Shown: one piece after another, positions 1 to 9,337 of the stretch
Layout: each line of letters opens with the position of its first letter
How positions within the stretch are numbered: the first letter of the stretch is position 1
Assembly (NCBI GenBank): GCA_963699085.1
Contig: CAVOTH010000004.1
Span: forward strand, 2,046,001 to 2,110,000
Origin: Bog-756 sp963699085
Lineage (GTDB): Bacteria > Actinomycetota > Acidimicrobiia > Acidimicrobiales > RAAP-2
DNA length: 64,000 nucleotides
Reading direction: 5' to 3'
The notes under the pieces: model-generated
The model's input: only the letters and a program-made list of their open reading frames with translations
Databases searched by the model: none
What the model was told of the DNA's origin: nothing
Program-made: the position numbers and the translations under genes

Positions 1-1772
1 CCGCCGGAGATCGTCACCGGAGTACCGGTTCCCTCGGCCGTCAGTGTGGACCGCAGGTCGTCGTTCGGGACCCGGCGGGCCCAATTGTAGAAGGTCTCGT
101 CGGGGCGCCGTTCGGACTGGTAGCGGCGGACGACACGGAGCAGGGCGTCAGGGACGTCGTTGACCGGGCGGGCATTTTCGATCCAGTCGATGAAGCCGGA
201 GTCGGCGCCCAGCGAGCCGCCCATGCCGATATCTACGGCCTCGGCCAAGTGGTTCCCCACCTTGGCCACATCACCGCGGAAGCCGATGTCGGCGATCTGG
301 GGCTGGGCGCAGCTGGCGGAACAACCCGAGAAGTGCATCCGGATGATTCCGGAATCCTCGCCCTTGGGCGAGTGGGCGCCGGGCACGGGTGCGGCCCCTA
401 CCGGCTCACCGGCCAGCTGCTCATCGAGGAAGCGGGCCCACTTGACCGCCCGCTCCTTCGTCTCAACGATGGCGTAACGGCAGAATTCGGAACCGGTGCA
501 GGCCACCACTCCCCGACTGAACGGACCGGGAAACGGCGAGTACTTGCCCAGGAGATCCTCGGCCAGGAGCGCGTCGATCCGGTCGCCATGGACCCCGGTG
601 AAGGTGATGTTCTGGTCGGTTCCTATCCGGAGCGTCCCATCCCCATAGGTGTCGGCCAGCCGGGCGGCCTCGACCAGCTCGATACCCTGCATGCGCCCCA
701 CCGGGACCGAGCAGCCCACGTAGAAGTACCCGTCCTGCTTCTGGGGGTGGATGCCCACGTGGTCGCCCCGGTAGCGGCGGGTGAGGTCCTCGCCGGCCGG
801 AACCAGATCGAACCGGGCCCGTATGCCGAGCTCCTCACGGAACCCCTCGGGCCCGAGCTCCTGGACCAGGTACCGCATCCGGGCCAGACCGCGGTTCTCA
901 CGGTTGCCCAGCTCGCCGAACAGTTGGGCGATGGCCCGGGTGACTTCGACCGCCTGGTCCTGGGCGACGAAGACGTCGATGTCCGAGGCCATCCGCTCGC
1001 CGTCGGACAGGCCGCCCCCGACCAGCAGGTTGAATCCCAGCGAACCGTCGGCAGCCCGGGCCGGCCACAGTCCGATGTCGTTGATCTCGGCCTGGGCACA
1101 GTCCTCGAGACAGCCCGACACCGACATCTTGAACTTTCTCGGGAGGTTGGCGTACTCGCGGTTGCCGGTGAAGAAGTCGGACACGGCCCGGGCGATGGGG
1201 AGCGCGTCGAAGGCCTCGTCGGCATCGACACCGGATACCGGGCAGCTAAGGACATTGCGGGCCGAGTCGCCACACGCCTGCACCGTCGTCAGCCCGACGG
1301 CGGCGAACCGGCGCCAGATCCGGGGGATGTCCTCGATGCGGAGCCAGTGGATCTGCACCGTCTGGCGGGTGGTGAGGTCGGCATAGCGCGACCCGAACAC
1401 GCGCGACTCGGTTCCGTCGGGACCTTCGCCGAAGGCGTCGGCGGCGACGCCGATCTCCCGGGCTTGGGGTGCGGTGAGGAAACCGCCGGGGATCTTGACC
1501 CGCATCATGAAGGCGTCGCCGCCCTGCTTCTGGGGATAGATCCCGGCCCACTTCAGGCGCTCGACCTCGCCGGGGATCTTGGCGATGCCGGCCGGCCCCT
1601 CCTTCGAGTACGTGTCGATGATGGCATCGGCGATCTCGAGGGGGTGGCGTTCGAGCTTGAGCAGCTCGATCTCGTTCAGCTCGCCCGTCTTGCGGTACGG
1701 GTTCATGAACGGCATGGGCCGATCCGACCCGCGCAGATGCAGGCCGTACAGCTCGTCGCGGTCCTTGGTCAT
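1..1772 (-). CDS. Assimilatory ferredoxin-type sulfite (nitrite/sulfite) reductase, C-terminus cut by window edge
   Basis: Siroheme/[4Fe-4S] enzyme that reduces sulfite to sulfide (nitrite is the alternative substrate in this family). The reading frame opens at ATG 1772 and stays open for 590 codons to the window edge, so the last residues are missing. It shows the duplicated NIR/SIR layout: an N-terminal half with a QIHWLRIED stretch and a C-terminal half carrying the cluster ligands C425-TGSEF-C431 and C484-SAS-C488. The gene sits 17 bp after cysH, transcribed in the same direction, with a siroheme-synthesis gene divergent nearby; this favours sulfite over nitrite as substrate. What I see are the motifs and neighbours; the substrate choice is inference. 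Confidence 0.9.
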   Translation of the reverse strand, partial: MTKDRDELYGLHLRGSDRPMPFMNPYRKTGELNEIELLKLERHPLEIADAIIDTYSKEGPAGIAKIPGEVERLKWAGIYPQKQGGDAFMMRVKIPGGFLTAPQAREIGVAADAFGEGPDGTESRVFGSRYADLTTRQTVQIHWLRIEDIPRIWRRFAAVGLTTVQACGDSARNVLSCPVSGVDADEAFDALPIARAVSDFFTGNREYANLPRKFKMSVSGCLEDCAQAEINDIGLWPARAADGSLGFNLLVGGGLSDGERMASDIDVFVAQDQAVEVTRAIAQLFGELGNRENRGLARMRYLVQELGPEGFREELGIRARFDLVPAGEDLTRRYRGDHVGIHPQKQDGYFYVGCSVPVGRMQGIELVEAARLADTYGDGTLRIGTDQNITFTGVHGDRIDALLAEDLLGKYSPFPGPFSRGVVACTGSEFCRYAIVETKERAVKWARFLDEQLAGEPVGAAPVPGAHSPKGEDSGIIRMHFSGCSASCAQPQIADIGFRGDVAKVGNHLAEAVDIGMGGSLGADSGFIDWIENARPVNDVPDALLRVVRRYQSERRPDETFYNWARRVPNDDLRSTLTAEGTGTPVTISG

Positions 1773-1789
1773 GTCAGCGCCTGGTCATG

Positions 1790-2506
1790 TCAGAAGTGCA
1801 GCCCGCACTCGACCTTGTCCGAGTCGGCCCAACGGCCGGCGCGTAGGTCCTCCCCTTCGACCACCGGTCGGGTGGTCGGGGCGCAGCCGATGGAGATGTA
1901 GCCCTCGGAGCGCAGGGGGTGCTGGGGAATACCGTGGTCCTCGGCGTAGCTGACCAGGTCCTGGTGGGTCCAGGTCGCCAACGGGTTGATCTTGACCATG
2001 CCCCAGCTGTCGTCGTAGGAGACGATCGGGGCGTGCCGCCGGGTCGGGGCGTCCGACCGCTTGAGTCCGGTCAACCAACCGTCCTTGCCCGACATCGCCT
2101 GGCGGAGCGGACGGACCTTGCGGAACTCGCAGCACTGGGCGGTGCCACAGGGATGCTCGTCGGCACCGGCGACGGGATGGGTCACGGTCAGGTTCAGGTC
2201 GTAGAGCGACCGGATGGTCTCGACGTACTCGAGCGTCTCCGGGAAATGGGAGCCGGTGTCGAGGAACACGACTTCGATGGACGGGTCGACGGCCACGGCG
2301 ATGTCGATCAGCACTGCCTCCTGGAACGAGCACGAGATGGCCAGCTTCGGACCGAATCGTTCGACGGCCCAGGCCACGATCAGCCCGGCGGGTGCCGTCT
2401 CGAAGGCGGCCGAGCGCTCGGCCATCTCCCGGCGCAACCGCGCCACGGCGGGGTCGACGGCCAGCTCGGCCAGCCTCGTCCGGTTGTCCACCACGCTCAG
2501 CTTCAC
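1790..2506 (-). CDS. cysH: APS/PAPS reductase (CysH) with an incomplete Fe-S motif
   Basis: Thioredoxin-dependent reductase giving sulfite from adenylylsulfate (APS) or PAPS, the step before sulfite reductase. 238 aa, GTG start preceded by a GGAGAGG-like site. Visible: SCSFQEAV nucleotide-binding region (about 58-65), FLDTGSHFPET (81-91), the Cys-Cys pair 125-126 followed by RKV, and the catalytic ECGLH near the C-terminus (C234). The fourth cluster ligand is odd: the usual GCxxCT of Fe-S APS reductases reads G-C208-A-P-T211-T, so the last Cys is Thr. The Thr-Thr resembles the cluster-free PAPS reductases (E. coli GDWHTT), yet the CC pair is retained. Whether it binds a cluster, and which nucleotide it prefers, cannot be read from the sequence. 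Confidence 0.93.
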   Translation of the reverse strand: MKLSVVDNRTRLAELAVDPAVARLRREMAERSAAFETAPAGLIVAWAVERFGPKLAISCSFQEAVLIDIAVAVDPSIEVVFLDTGSHFPETLEYVETIRSLYDLNLTVTHPVAGADEHPCGTAQCCEFRKVRPLRQAMSGKDGWLTGLKRSDAPTRRHAPIVSYDDSWGMVKINPLATWTHQDLVSYAEDHGIPQHPLRSEGYISIGCAPTTRPVVEGEDLRAGRWADSDKVECGLHF

Positions 2507-2816
2507 GTCGACTCATCCTCTCCCGTCAGGAGCGGTGGGGCCTGCCCGTCCCACTCGGTCCGTCCGGTCCTACCCGACTGCACCGGGCGCCGTTCGGCAC
2601 CCTCGATCAGCGGCTCTCCTGCTCCACCGATCACTATCGGAAACTATACATGACTAACCCGATCAGGTTTTAGAAGATTCCCGAGCGGAAGAGAGGCAGG
2701 TCAGCGGGTACGCCAGCAGCAAGAATACGACAGCCGGGCCCACACGGCTACCCCGCCAGCAGCGTGCGGTCGGACGGCCCGAAACCACCCCGTACCCACG
2801 CCAGGACCCCATCGCC
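2507..2816. promoter_or_regulatory. Divergent intergenic region between cysH and the siroheme gene
   Basis: 310 bp without a credible gene. On the minus strand a TATAGT hexamer (2643-2648) could be the cysH -10, but no convincing -35 lies at the right distance. A 7-bp hairpin (arms 2585-2591 and 2596-2602, loop GTTC) would lie in the cysH leader. TGATCGG occurs twice near the putative -10 (about 2622-2627 and 2659-2665) and might be an operator. I could not match any known riboswitch consensus. Regulation by sulfur status is inference from the flanking genes only. Confidence 0.3.
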
Positions 2817-3596
2817 ATGGACACGCACCCCGCCGACACCGGCCAGAGTCCCGACCGGGAGACCGCCGGAAACGGCCCGCGCTCCTTTCCTCTGGTCGTT
2901 CGCGTAGCCGGAGCCCCATGCCTGGTGGTCGGGGCCGGGCCGGTCGCGGCCCGAAAAGCGCAGAGCCTGATCGACGCCGGGGCGCTGGTCACGATCGTCG
3001 CCCCCGACATCGGCGACGAGGTCCGCGCCCTCGTCGCCGCCGTCCCTTCGGGAGGCGAGCTGACCGTGCATGCCCGGAGCTACGCCCCGACCGAGGCGGC
3101 CGACTATCTCCTGGTGGTCTCCGCCACCGGAGACAGTGAGGTGGACGCCCGGGTGACCTCAGATGCTCTGGCCGGCCGAGCACTGGTCAATCGGGCCGAC
3201 ACCGCTATCGGCGCCGTGGACGGCAGTGTGTCTGGCGGCACCCTGCAGCGGGCCGCGCCCGGGACCGTGGTGCTCCCCGCTGTCCACCGTGCCGGTCCGG
3301 TCACGGTGGCCGTGTCGACCGACGGGTCGAGCCCGGCGCTGGCCCGCTGGCTACGCGACCGGATCGCTGTCGTCGTCGGACCGGACATCGCCATGTTGGC
3401 GACCCTCGTCGGCGAGCGCCGCCAGGCTGTACTGGAGGCAGGTGGGACAGTCGACGCGTCCGACTGGCCAGGCGTGTTCGACGATCTCATTCCGCTCATC
3501 GCCGACGGTCGGCTCGCGGAGGCCCGGGAACTGCTGGCCTCACGCACAGTGGCAGCCGTTCAGGCTCCTCACCACCGGGACCCTCAACCTAGCTAG
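2817..3596 (+). CDS. Precorrin-2 dehydrogenase / sirohydrochlorin ferrochelatase-type siroheme synthase
   Basis: NAD-dependent oxidation of precorrin-2 to sirohydrochlorin, possibly also iron insertion, giving the siroheme used by the sulfite reductase encoded next door. 259 aa; Rossmann motif CLVVGAGPVAARKAQ at about residues 34-48, then the SDGSSPALARWLRDRI segment (about 169-184) characteristic of the CysG N-terminal/Met8 family. No methyltransferase domain follows, so this is the stand-alone form rather than full CysG. ATG at 2817; the first 25 residues are a polar extension and an internal start is possible. Divergent from cysH, which fits co-control with sulfur assimilation. Confidence 0.88.
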   Translation: MDTHPADTGQSPDRETAGNGPRSFPLVVRVAGAPCLVVGAGPVAARKAQSLIDAGALVTIVAPDIGDEVRALVAAVPSGGELTVHARSYAPTEAADYLLVVSATGDSEVDARVTSDALAGRALVNRADTAIGAVDGSVSGGTLQRAAPGTVVLPAVHRAGPVTVAVSTDGSSPALARWLRDRIAVVVGPDIAMLATLVGERRQAVLEAGGTVDASDWPGVFDDLIPLIADGRLAEARELLASRTVAAVQAPHHRDPQPS

Positions 3597-3606
3597 GGTT
3601 TGGCCC

Positions 3607-4891
3607 GTGCCCCAACTGCCGACGATGAGGGTCGACGATATCGACCTGTCGGACATCGGATTCTGGGCACTGCCGATAGATGAACGAGAGCGGGCGTTCG
3701 CGTTGCTTCGGGCCGAGCGCCCCCTCGCCTATTTCACCGAGCCCGACTTGACGGCCTCCTCCTCGATGGCACCACCGCCCGGACGCGGGTACCGCGCCGT
3801 CACCCGGCATGCCGACGTGCTCGAGGTCAGCCGCCACCCGGAGATCTACTGCTCGAGCAAGGGCGCCATGAGCATCATCGACCTCCCCCCGGACATGGTC
3901 GAGTTCTTCGCCAGCATGATCTCGACCGACAATCCCCGCCACGCCCGGCTGCGGCGCATCGTGTCGGCGGCCTTCAGTCCCCGACGGGTCCACGCCATCG
4001 CCGACGGGATCGAGGCGGTGGCCACCCGCCTGATCGACCGGGTGGCCCCCCTGGGCCAGTGCGACTTCGTCACCGAACTCGCCGCACCTCTCTCGCTCGA
4101 GATCATCTGCGACATGGTCGGCCTTCCCCGGTCCGAGCACGCCACCGTCTTCCGCTGCTCCAACATCATCGCCTCGTCGGGCGACCACGAGTACATCGAG
4201 CTCGGAGACGACCCGCTCGAGGCGATGCTCAGTGCCGGGCACGAGCTGGTCGATCTGCTGACCCGGCTCAGCGCCTTCCGGGTCGACCGCCCCACAGGAC
4301 GATCTGACCACGGCGCTCATCTCGACCAACATCGACGGCGAGGCCCTGACCCCGGCCGAGTTGGCCTCCTTCTTCATCCTGCTGTTGACCGCCGGCAACG
4401 AGACGACCCGGCATTCCCTCTCCCACGGGCTCATCGCATTGACCGACTTCCCCGATCAGCGGGCCATCTGGCAGTCGGATCCGGTCGGGGTCTCCGTCAC
4501 CGGAGTGGACGAGATCGTGCGATGGGCCAGCCCGGTGAACTGGATGCGGCGCACCGTCACCCAGGACACCGTCCTGGCGGGCGAGGAGTTGCGGACCGGT
4601 GACAAGGTGCTCCTTTTCTACGGGTCGGCCAACCGCGACGAAGACGTGTTCGAGGACCCCTACACATTCGACGTACGCCGCGACCCGAACCCCCACGTCG
4701 GGTTCGGCGCCGCCGGCCCCCACTTCTGCCTGGGAGCCCACCTCGCCCGACTCGAGATCGAGATCATGATCCGCGAACTGCTGGTCCGCCTGCCCGACAT
4801 CGAGGCCTCGGGCGAGCCGGTCCAGGCCGTCTCGCGGTTCGTCAACAGCGTCAAGCAGCTGCCCTGCCGTTTCACACCCACCGCCGGCTAG
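3607..4891 (+). CDS. Cytochrome P450 (frameshifted near 4270-4310)
   Basis: Haem-thiolate monooxygenase of the bacterial CYP124/125/142-like kind by general appearance; substrate unknown. The N-terminal half reads from GTG 3607 and contains DNPRHARLRRIVSAAFSPRRV. The frame then shifts by +1 between about 4270 and 4310, and the other frame supplies the I-helix LLTAGNETTRH, the ExxR helix (EIVR) and the haem loop GFGAAGPHFCLGAHLAR with the axial Cys. Both halves look well conserved, so the break is either recent or a sequencing error. The gene begins 10 bp after the siroheme gene. Several other genes in this window show the same kind of single-base break. Confidence 0.85.
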
Positions 4892-4923
4892 GCCCGTCCG
4901 AGCGGCGGGACCTGGGATCACGC

Positions 4924-5478
4924 CTAGGGCTGGGCCACCATCAGAACCATGACGAACACCAGGGCCACCCCCAGGCCCAGCCCGACCGCCCCGGCCTGCA
5001 GGCACAGCCGGGAGGCCGCGACCGCATCCTCCACGCCGTCCGCCTCGGTACCGCGTTCATCCCCTCGAGCCGCGACCACCATCCCCTGCAGCCGGCGCTC
5101 GGACGGCCACAGGACCAGCTCGGCCGCCATGGCGACAATGGCCCAGATCGCCATCCCGGCCGAGACCCAGGTGTCGGCGAAACTCCACTGTCCGTCGCTC
5201 ATGACCAGGAGGATCACGCCCAGTACCGGTACCAGGAACAACACCCGACCCGCCCAATTCACACCTGGTCGGTAGTAGCGCTCGAGGGCATCGGGCAGTG
5301 GTCCGCCGCGGGCGAGCGCCCGGCGGAGGGCAAGCGCCGAAAACCCGGCCAGCACCACGGCGACCAGCCCGACCACGGCGGAGACGACGTGGGCCAGCAG
5401 GACCAGGTCGAAGCCGGGGGCATTGGTGTTCACGGCCGCGCCCACCGAAACGGCCGGAGCGAGGGCGACGGGAGGCAC
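4924..5478 (-). CDS. DUF2269-like integral membrane protein
   Basis: 184 aa, GTG start, four predicted membrane helices: about residues 22-48 (LLAHVVSAVVGLVAVVLAGF), 76-94 (VLFLVPVLGVILLV), 104-122 and 155-180. The hydrophobic pattern and an LLAHV-type first helix resemble small predicted membrane proteins of the DUF2269 group. No catalytic motif is visible. It converges on the P450 gene and diverges from galT. Function unknown; the family assignment is a resemblance only. Confidence 0.65.
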   Translation of the reverse strand: MPPVALAPAVSVGAAVNTNAPGFDLVLLAHVVSAVVGLVAVVLAGFSALALRRALARGGPLPDALERYYRPGVNWAGRVLFLVPVLGVILLVMSDGQWSFADTWVSAGMAIWAIVAMAAELVLWPSERRLQGMVVAARGDERGTEADGVEDAVAASRLCLQAGAVGLGLGVALVFVMVLMVAQP

Positions 5479-5680
5479 GGCATGATTGTGGCATCGCCGC
5501 GACCGGCGGCTCCGGCACCGACCCTGCGCCGCATCGGCCCAGCGGAATTGCTACGTTGGGGAGGGCCGGCGTTCCAACTGATCTTGGCGGCCCGGCACGG
5601 GCATCGACGACGGATTTCGAGGTGGCAGCCAGGTGTGGATGAACGACAGACGAATCGCTGAGGGGTACCCTCCCCCGCCG

Positions 5681-6673
5681 ATGAACCAACTCCGACTCGA
5701 TCCCCTCACCGGACGCTGGGTAGTGGTCAGCACCGACCGCGCCAACCGACCCCGAGCCTTCGCACCACGCGTGGCGTCAATCCAGGCCGACACCTCCCGG
5801 CCCTGCCCGTTCTGCCCCGGCAACGAGGAGACCGCCTCCCCCACCCTGGAGACCCTGGGACCGGACGGGACCTGGCGGGTCCGGGTGGTACCGAACCGCT
5901 ATCCGGCCTTCGAGGGCGACGCTCCCTTCGTGGTCACCAACCGCGGGCCGGTGTTCACCCAGGCCACAGCCGGCGGGATCCACGAGGTCCTGGTCCTCTC
6001 GCCCAGCCATCTGGACTCGTGGTCGATGCTGTCCGACGAGCAGACGGGTGCGGTCATGCGGGCCATCAGCGACCGGATCGGCGAGCACGCCGCCATTCCC
6101 GGCCTCCGCTACAGCCAGGCCATCGTCAACGCCGGTCGCGAGGCCGGCGCCTCGATCGAGCATCCGCACGGCCAGCTTCTCGGCATGTCCTTCGTTCCCC
6201 GCGAGTTGGTCGAGGAGCAGGCTGGATTCGCCCGGTTCGCCGGCCGGTGCCTGCTGTGCACCACGGTCGACGCCGAGGAGAACGTGGGCTACCGGGTCGT
6301 CCACTCCGACGAGCAGGTCCTGGTGGTCTGCCCCTTCTGGAGCGGCTCGCCCTACGAGATGCTGGTCATCCCCCGGGCACACGGCCCCCATCTCCACCAC
6401 AGCCCGACCACCGATCTCCTGGCCGTGGGTCGGGCCCTGAAGATCGCATTGGGCCGACTGCGCAACGTCCTGGGCGACATCTCCTACAACCTGGTCTTCC
6501 ACTCCGCCCCGTACCGTGCACCCGAGCCGTACCACTGGCACGTCCACGTCGTGCCGAAGCTGACCACCGTGGCCGGCTTCGAACTCGGAACCGGGGTGCT
6601 GATCAACATCGTGAACCCGGAACAGGCCGCCGAGGAGCTGGCCATGCCGGAGCCCATCGCCAACGTGGGCTGA
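5681..6673 (+). CDS. galT: Galactose-1-phosphate uridylyltransferase
   Basis: HIT-superfamily enzyme exchanging UMP between UDP-glucose and galactose-1-phosphate (Leloir pathway). About 330 aa from ATG 5681 (MNQLRLDPLTGRW); an in-frame ATG at 5633 would add 16 residues that look non-coding. Visible: a Zn-type CPFCPGNE near residue 42, a second Cys pair CLLC, the active-site H-P-H-G-Q (IEHPHGQLLG) and the C-terminal HWHVHVVPK. Length and motifs fit the family. The adjacent genes are not galactose genes (no galK or galE here), so a role in activating a sugar phosphate in general is as likely as growth on galactose. Confidence 0.92.
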   Translation: MNQLRLDPLTGRWVVVSTDRANRPRAFAPRVASIQADTSRPCPFCPGNEETASPTLETLGPDGTWRVRVVPNRYPAFEGDAPFVVTNRGPVFTQATAGGIHEVLVLSPSHLDSWSMLSDEQTGAVMRAISDRIGEHAAIPGLRYSQAIVNAGREAGASIEHPHGQLLGMSFVPRELVEEQAGFARFAGRCLLCTTVDAEENVGYRVVHSDEQVLVVCPFWSGSPYEMLVIPRAHGPHLHHSPTTDLLAVGRALKIALGRLRNVLGDISYNLVFHSAPYRAPEPYHWHVHVVPKLTTVAGFELGTGVLINIVNPEQAAEELAMPEPIANVG

Positions 6674-6708
6674 CCACCGGCGGCCCCGCTGTCGGTCTGC
6701 GCCCCTAC

Positions 6709-7491
6709 TCAGCCGACCGGTGCCGCCACCACCAGGACCAACGAGCCGGCGAATTCCGCTTCGTGGCGGAGGTGCCCGTGGCGTCGGTCCCATGATCCGT
6801 CCGCCAGGTCCCGGCGGAGCTCCCGCTCGAAGCGCTCGTGAACCTCGCCGTCGACCAGGCTCCACGCCGAGCACGACCGGCGTGCTGTCCGGTCGAGCAG
6901 CTTCTCCGGCCGTCCGAAATAAGCCTCGTTGAATCCGTCGGCACAGTCGAGGGGAATCGGTACCACCGCGCTCACCGTGCTGCCCCCCAGTCCGGCCTGG
7001 AGTCGATCCAGGCGGGGATAGCGGGCGGCCTCCACCGCCAGCACTTCGGGGGCGTACTCCGCCAGCCAGAACCGGTCCAGGCGATCGGGGTCACAGGTCA
7101 GCACGACCACCTGGCCGCGGGTCACCCGGCGCATCTCGGTCAATCCGGACTCGAGGTCGGCCCACTGATGGACGCTGAAGGTGGTCATGGTGGCGTCGAC
7201 GGCGTCGGTGGCGAACGGAAGTGCCTCGGCCGTGGCCGCGATACACGGGGCCCGGCCGGGTGCCCGCTGCGACCGCATGGTGGCCGACGGTTCGACAGCC
7301 ACGACGTGGCGATGCGGAGGCTCGTAGGAACCGGCGCCGGCGCCCACGTTGCAGACTGTCTGCGCCGAGCCCAGGGCGTGGTCGATCATCCGGGCGATGG
7401 ACGGGTCGGGTCGGCGGTGGCGGGAGTACCCGGGACCGATCGTCCCGTAGTCGGCGTCGCCCGTGCTTCCATCATCTCCGGTTGCCCCCAC
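6709..7491 (-). CDS. Class I SAM-dependent methyltransferase
   Basis: 260 aa with the methyltransferase-11 pattern: motif I VCNVGAGAGSYEP (about 47-59), acidic end of beta-2 in VVAVEPS, then AEALPFATDAVDAT and SVHQWAD as motifs II/III. The N-terminal YGTIGPGYSRHRRPDPSIA resembles the UbiE/BioC-like small-molecule methyltransferases. Substrate not predictable. It converges on galT (about 35 bp between stops) and lies next to the GH13 gene, which is transcribed in the same direction upstream. Confidence 0.8.
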   Translation of the reverse strand: MGATGDDGSTGDADYGTIGPGYSRHRRPDPSIARMIDHALGSAQTVCNVGAGAGSYEPPHRHVVAVEPSATMRSQRAPGRAPCIAATAEALPFATDAVDATMTTFSVHQWADLESGLTEMRRVTRGQVVVLTCDPDRLDRFWLAEYAPEVLAVEAARYPRLDRLQAGLGGSTVSAVVPIPLDCADGFNEAYFGRPEKLLDRTARRSCSAWSLVDGEVHERFERELRRDLADGSWDRRHGHLRHEAEFAGSLVLVVAAPVG

Positions 7492-7540
7492 GGACAGAGC
7501 CTACGGCCTACGTGCGCGCCACTGCGAACATGATTCGAAC

Positions 7541-9239
7541 TCAGACAAGCTCGAAGCTGAGCGACCCATAGGGGCCGAGCGTGACCGAGTAGGCGTCGGA
7601 GCCGATCAGCGGGAATGCCACCCGTCCGAGCAGTTCGACCGGCTGTCGTCCGGCCCACTCGGTGACGTCGAGGTCTGCCGGTTGGGCACTCCGGCTCAGG
7701 TTGTGCACGCAGAGCACCGGGTTGCTGGTGGGACGACCGGCCTCTGACGCCCGCCGATCGGCGCGGACGAAGGCGAGCACCGACGGGTTGGCCGAAGGGA
7801 CCACGTGGATGCTCCCCGTCCCGAACACGGGGAACATGCGGCGTACCCCCAGCATCCGCCGCATCCAGTGGAGGAACGAGCTCGGATTGCGCTGCTGTGC
7901 CTCGACGTTGACGGCGGCGAACCCGTAGATCGGATCCATCAGCGGGGGCAGGTACAGCGAGGCGAAGTCGGCGCGGCTGAATCCGCCGTTGCGGTCCGGC
8001 GACCACTGCATCGGCGTCCGCACCGAGTCCCGGTCGCCGAGGTACAGGTTGTCGCCCATCTGGACCTCGTCGCCGTAGTACAGGACCGGGCTCCCCCGTA
8101 GCGTGAACAGAAGGGAGAACAACAGCTCGGTCAGCCGTCGGTCCCTGTCGAGCAGCGGGGCGAGTCGCCTCCCGATCCCCATGTGTCGCTTCATGCGCGG
8201 GTCTTTGGCGTACTCGGAGAAGAGGAAGTCGCGCTCCTCCTCGGTCACCATCTCGAGAGTCAGCTCGTCGTGGTTGCGCAGGAAGATCGCCCACTGTGCA
8301 CCGGGCGGGGCATCCGGTGTCTGCGACAGGATCTCGGTGATCGGGTACGACTGCTCGCGTCGGACGGCGAGGAACAGCCGGGGCATCAGGGGGAAGTTGA
8401 AGCAGAGATGGCACTCGTCGTCGTCACCGAAGTATTCGGCCACGTCGGTGGGCCACCCGTTGGCTTCGGCCAGGAGGATCCGCCCCGGATACTTGGCGTC
8501 GAGCTCGGCCCGCACCCGCCGGATGAACTCGTGGGTCTCGGGGAGGTTCTCCCCGTCGGTGCCGTCGCGCTGATAGAGGTACGGGACCGCGTCGAGCCGG
8601 AAGCCGTCGAGGCCGAGGTCGAGCCAGAACCGGACCACCTCGAGCATGGCGTCGGCCACCTCCGGGTTCTGGTAGTTGAGATCGGGCTGATGCCCGTAGA
8701 ACCGGTGCCAGTAGTACTGGCCGCGGATCGGCGTCGTACGCCCAGTTCGACCGCTCGACGTCGATGAACACCACCCGGGCCTCGGGCCACTTCAGATCGT
8801 CGTCGTTCCACACGTACCAGTCGGCCTTGGGGTTGTCGCGGCTCTGGCGCGACTCGACGAACCACGGATGCTGGTCCGAAGTGTGGTTGATGACCAGGTC
8901 GGCGATGACCCGGATGCCGCGCGCGTGCGCCTCGGCCAGCAAGGTCCGGATGTCATCCACCGTGCCCGACTCGGGGTGGACCGAGAAGTAGTCGCTGATG
9001 TCGTACCCGCCATCGCGCAGCGGTGACGGGTAGAAGGGGAGGAGCCACAGGCAGTCGACACCGAGCCACTGCAGGTAGTCGAGCTTGGCGATGAGTCCGG
9101 GAATGTCACCGACCCCGTCGTCATTGCCGTCGAAGAACCCCCGGATGAACACCTCGTAGAACACGGCCCGCTGGAACCACAGCGGGTCCTCGTCGGGCGG
9201 AGGGAGGGGGCCCGAGGGCATGGTCGGCACGACGGTCAC
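7541..9239 (-). CDS. treS: Trehalose synthase-type GH13 enzyme (frameshifted near 8725)
   Basis: Family GH13 alpha-glucosyltransferase/isomerase interconverting maltose and trehalose. About 565 residues if the break is repaired, which fits a single-domain TreS without the maltokinase fusion. The N-terminal half (GTG 9239, or ATG 9221) has VFYEVFIRGFFDGNDDGVGD and region I DLVINHTSDQHPWF; the second half has region II GFRLDAVPYL, the acid/base LLAEANGWP and region IV FLRNHDELTLEM. A +1 shift around 8721-8729 separates NWAYDADP from GQYYWHRFYGHQPDLNYQN; the two abut perfectly in the TreS alignment. Every catalytic motif is intact, so a sequencing error is likelier than decay. Confidence 0.85.
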
Positions 9240-9337
9240 CTGCGCACGCTATCCGACCGGCCGGAGTCCGCCGGACCCTCCACCGCGGTCCGGCCGGCGG
9301 TCGAAGACGTCCTCGTGCATACCCGCGGCCGGAGTGG

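Noticed and set aside
249..1901. 550-codon plus-strand open frame antisense to the sulfite reductase gene
   Set aside because: The minus-strand frame has the siroheme/Fe-S motifs; the plus-strand translation is Gly/Val/Leu-rich with no motif.
2507..2700. Possible SAM- or sulfur-related riboswitch before cysH
   Set aside because: Only one 7-bp hairpin is evident; I could not fit the stems and conserved bases of any SAM riboswitch class.
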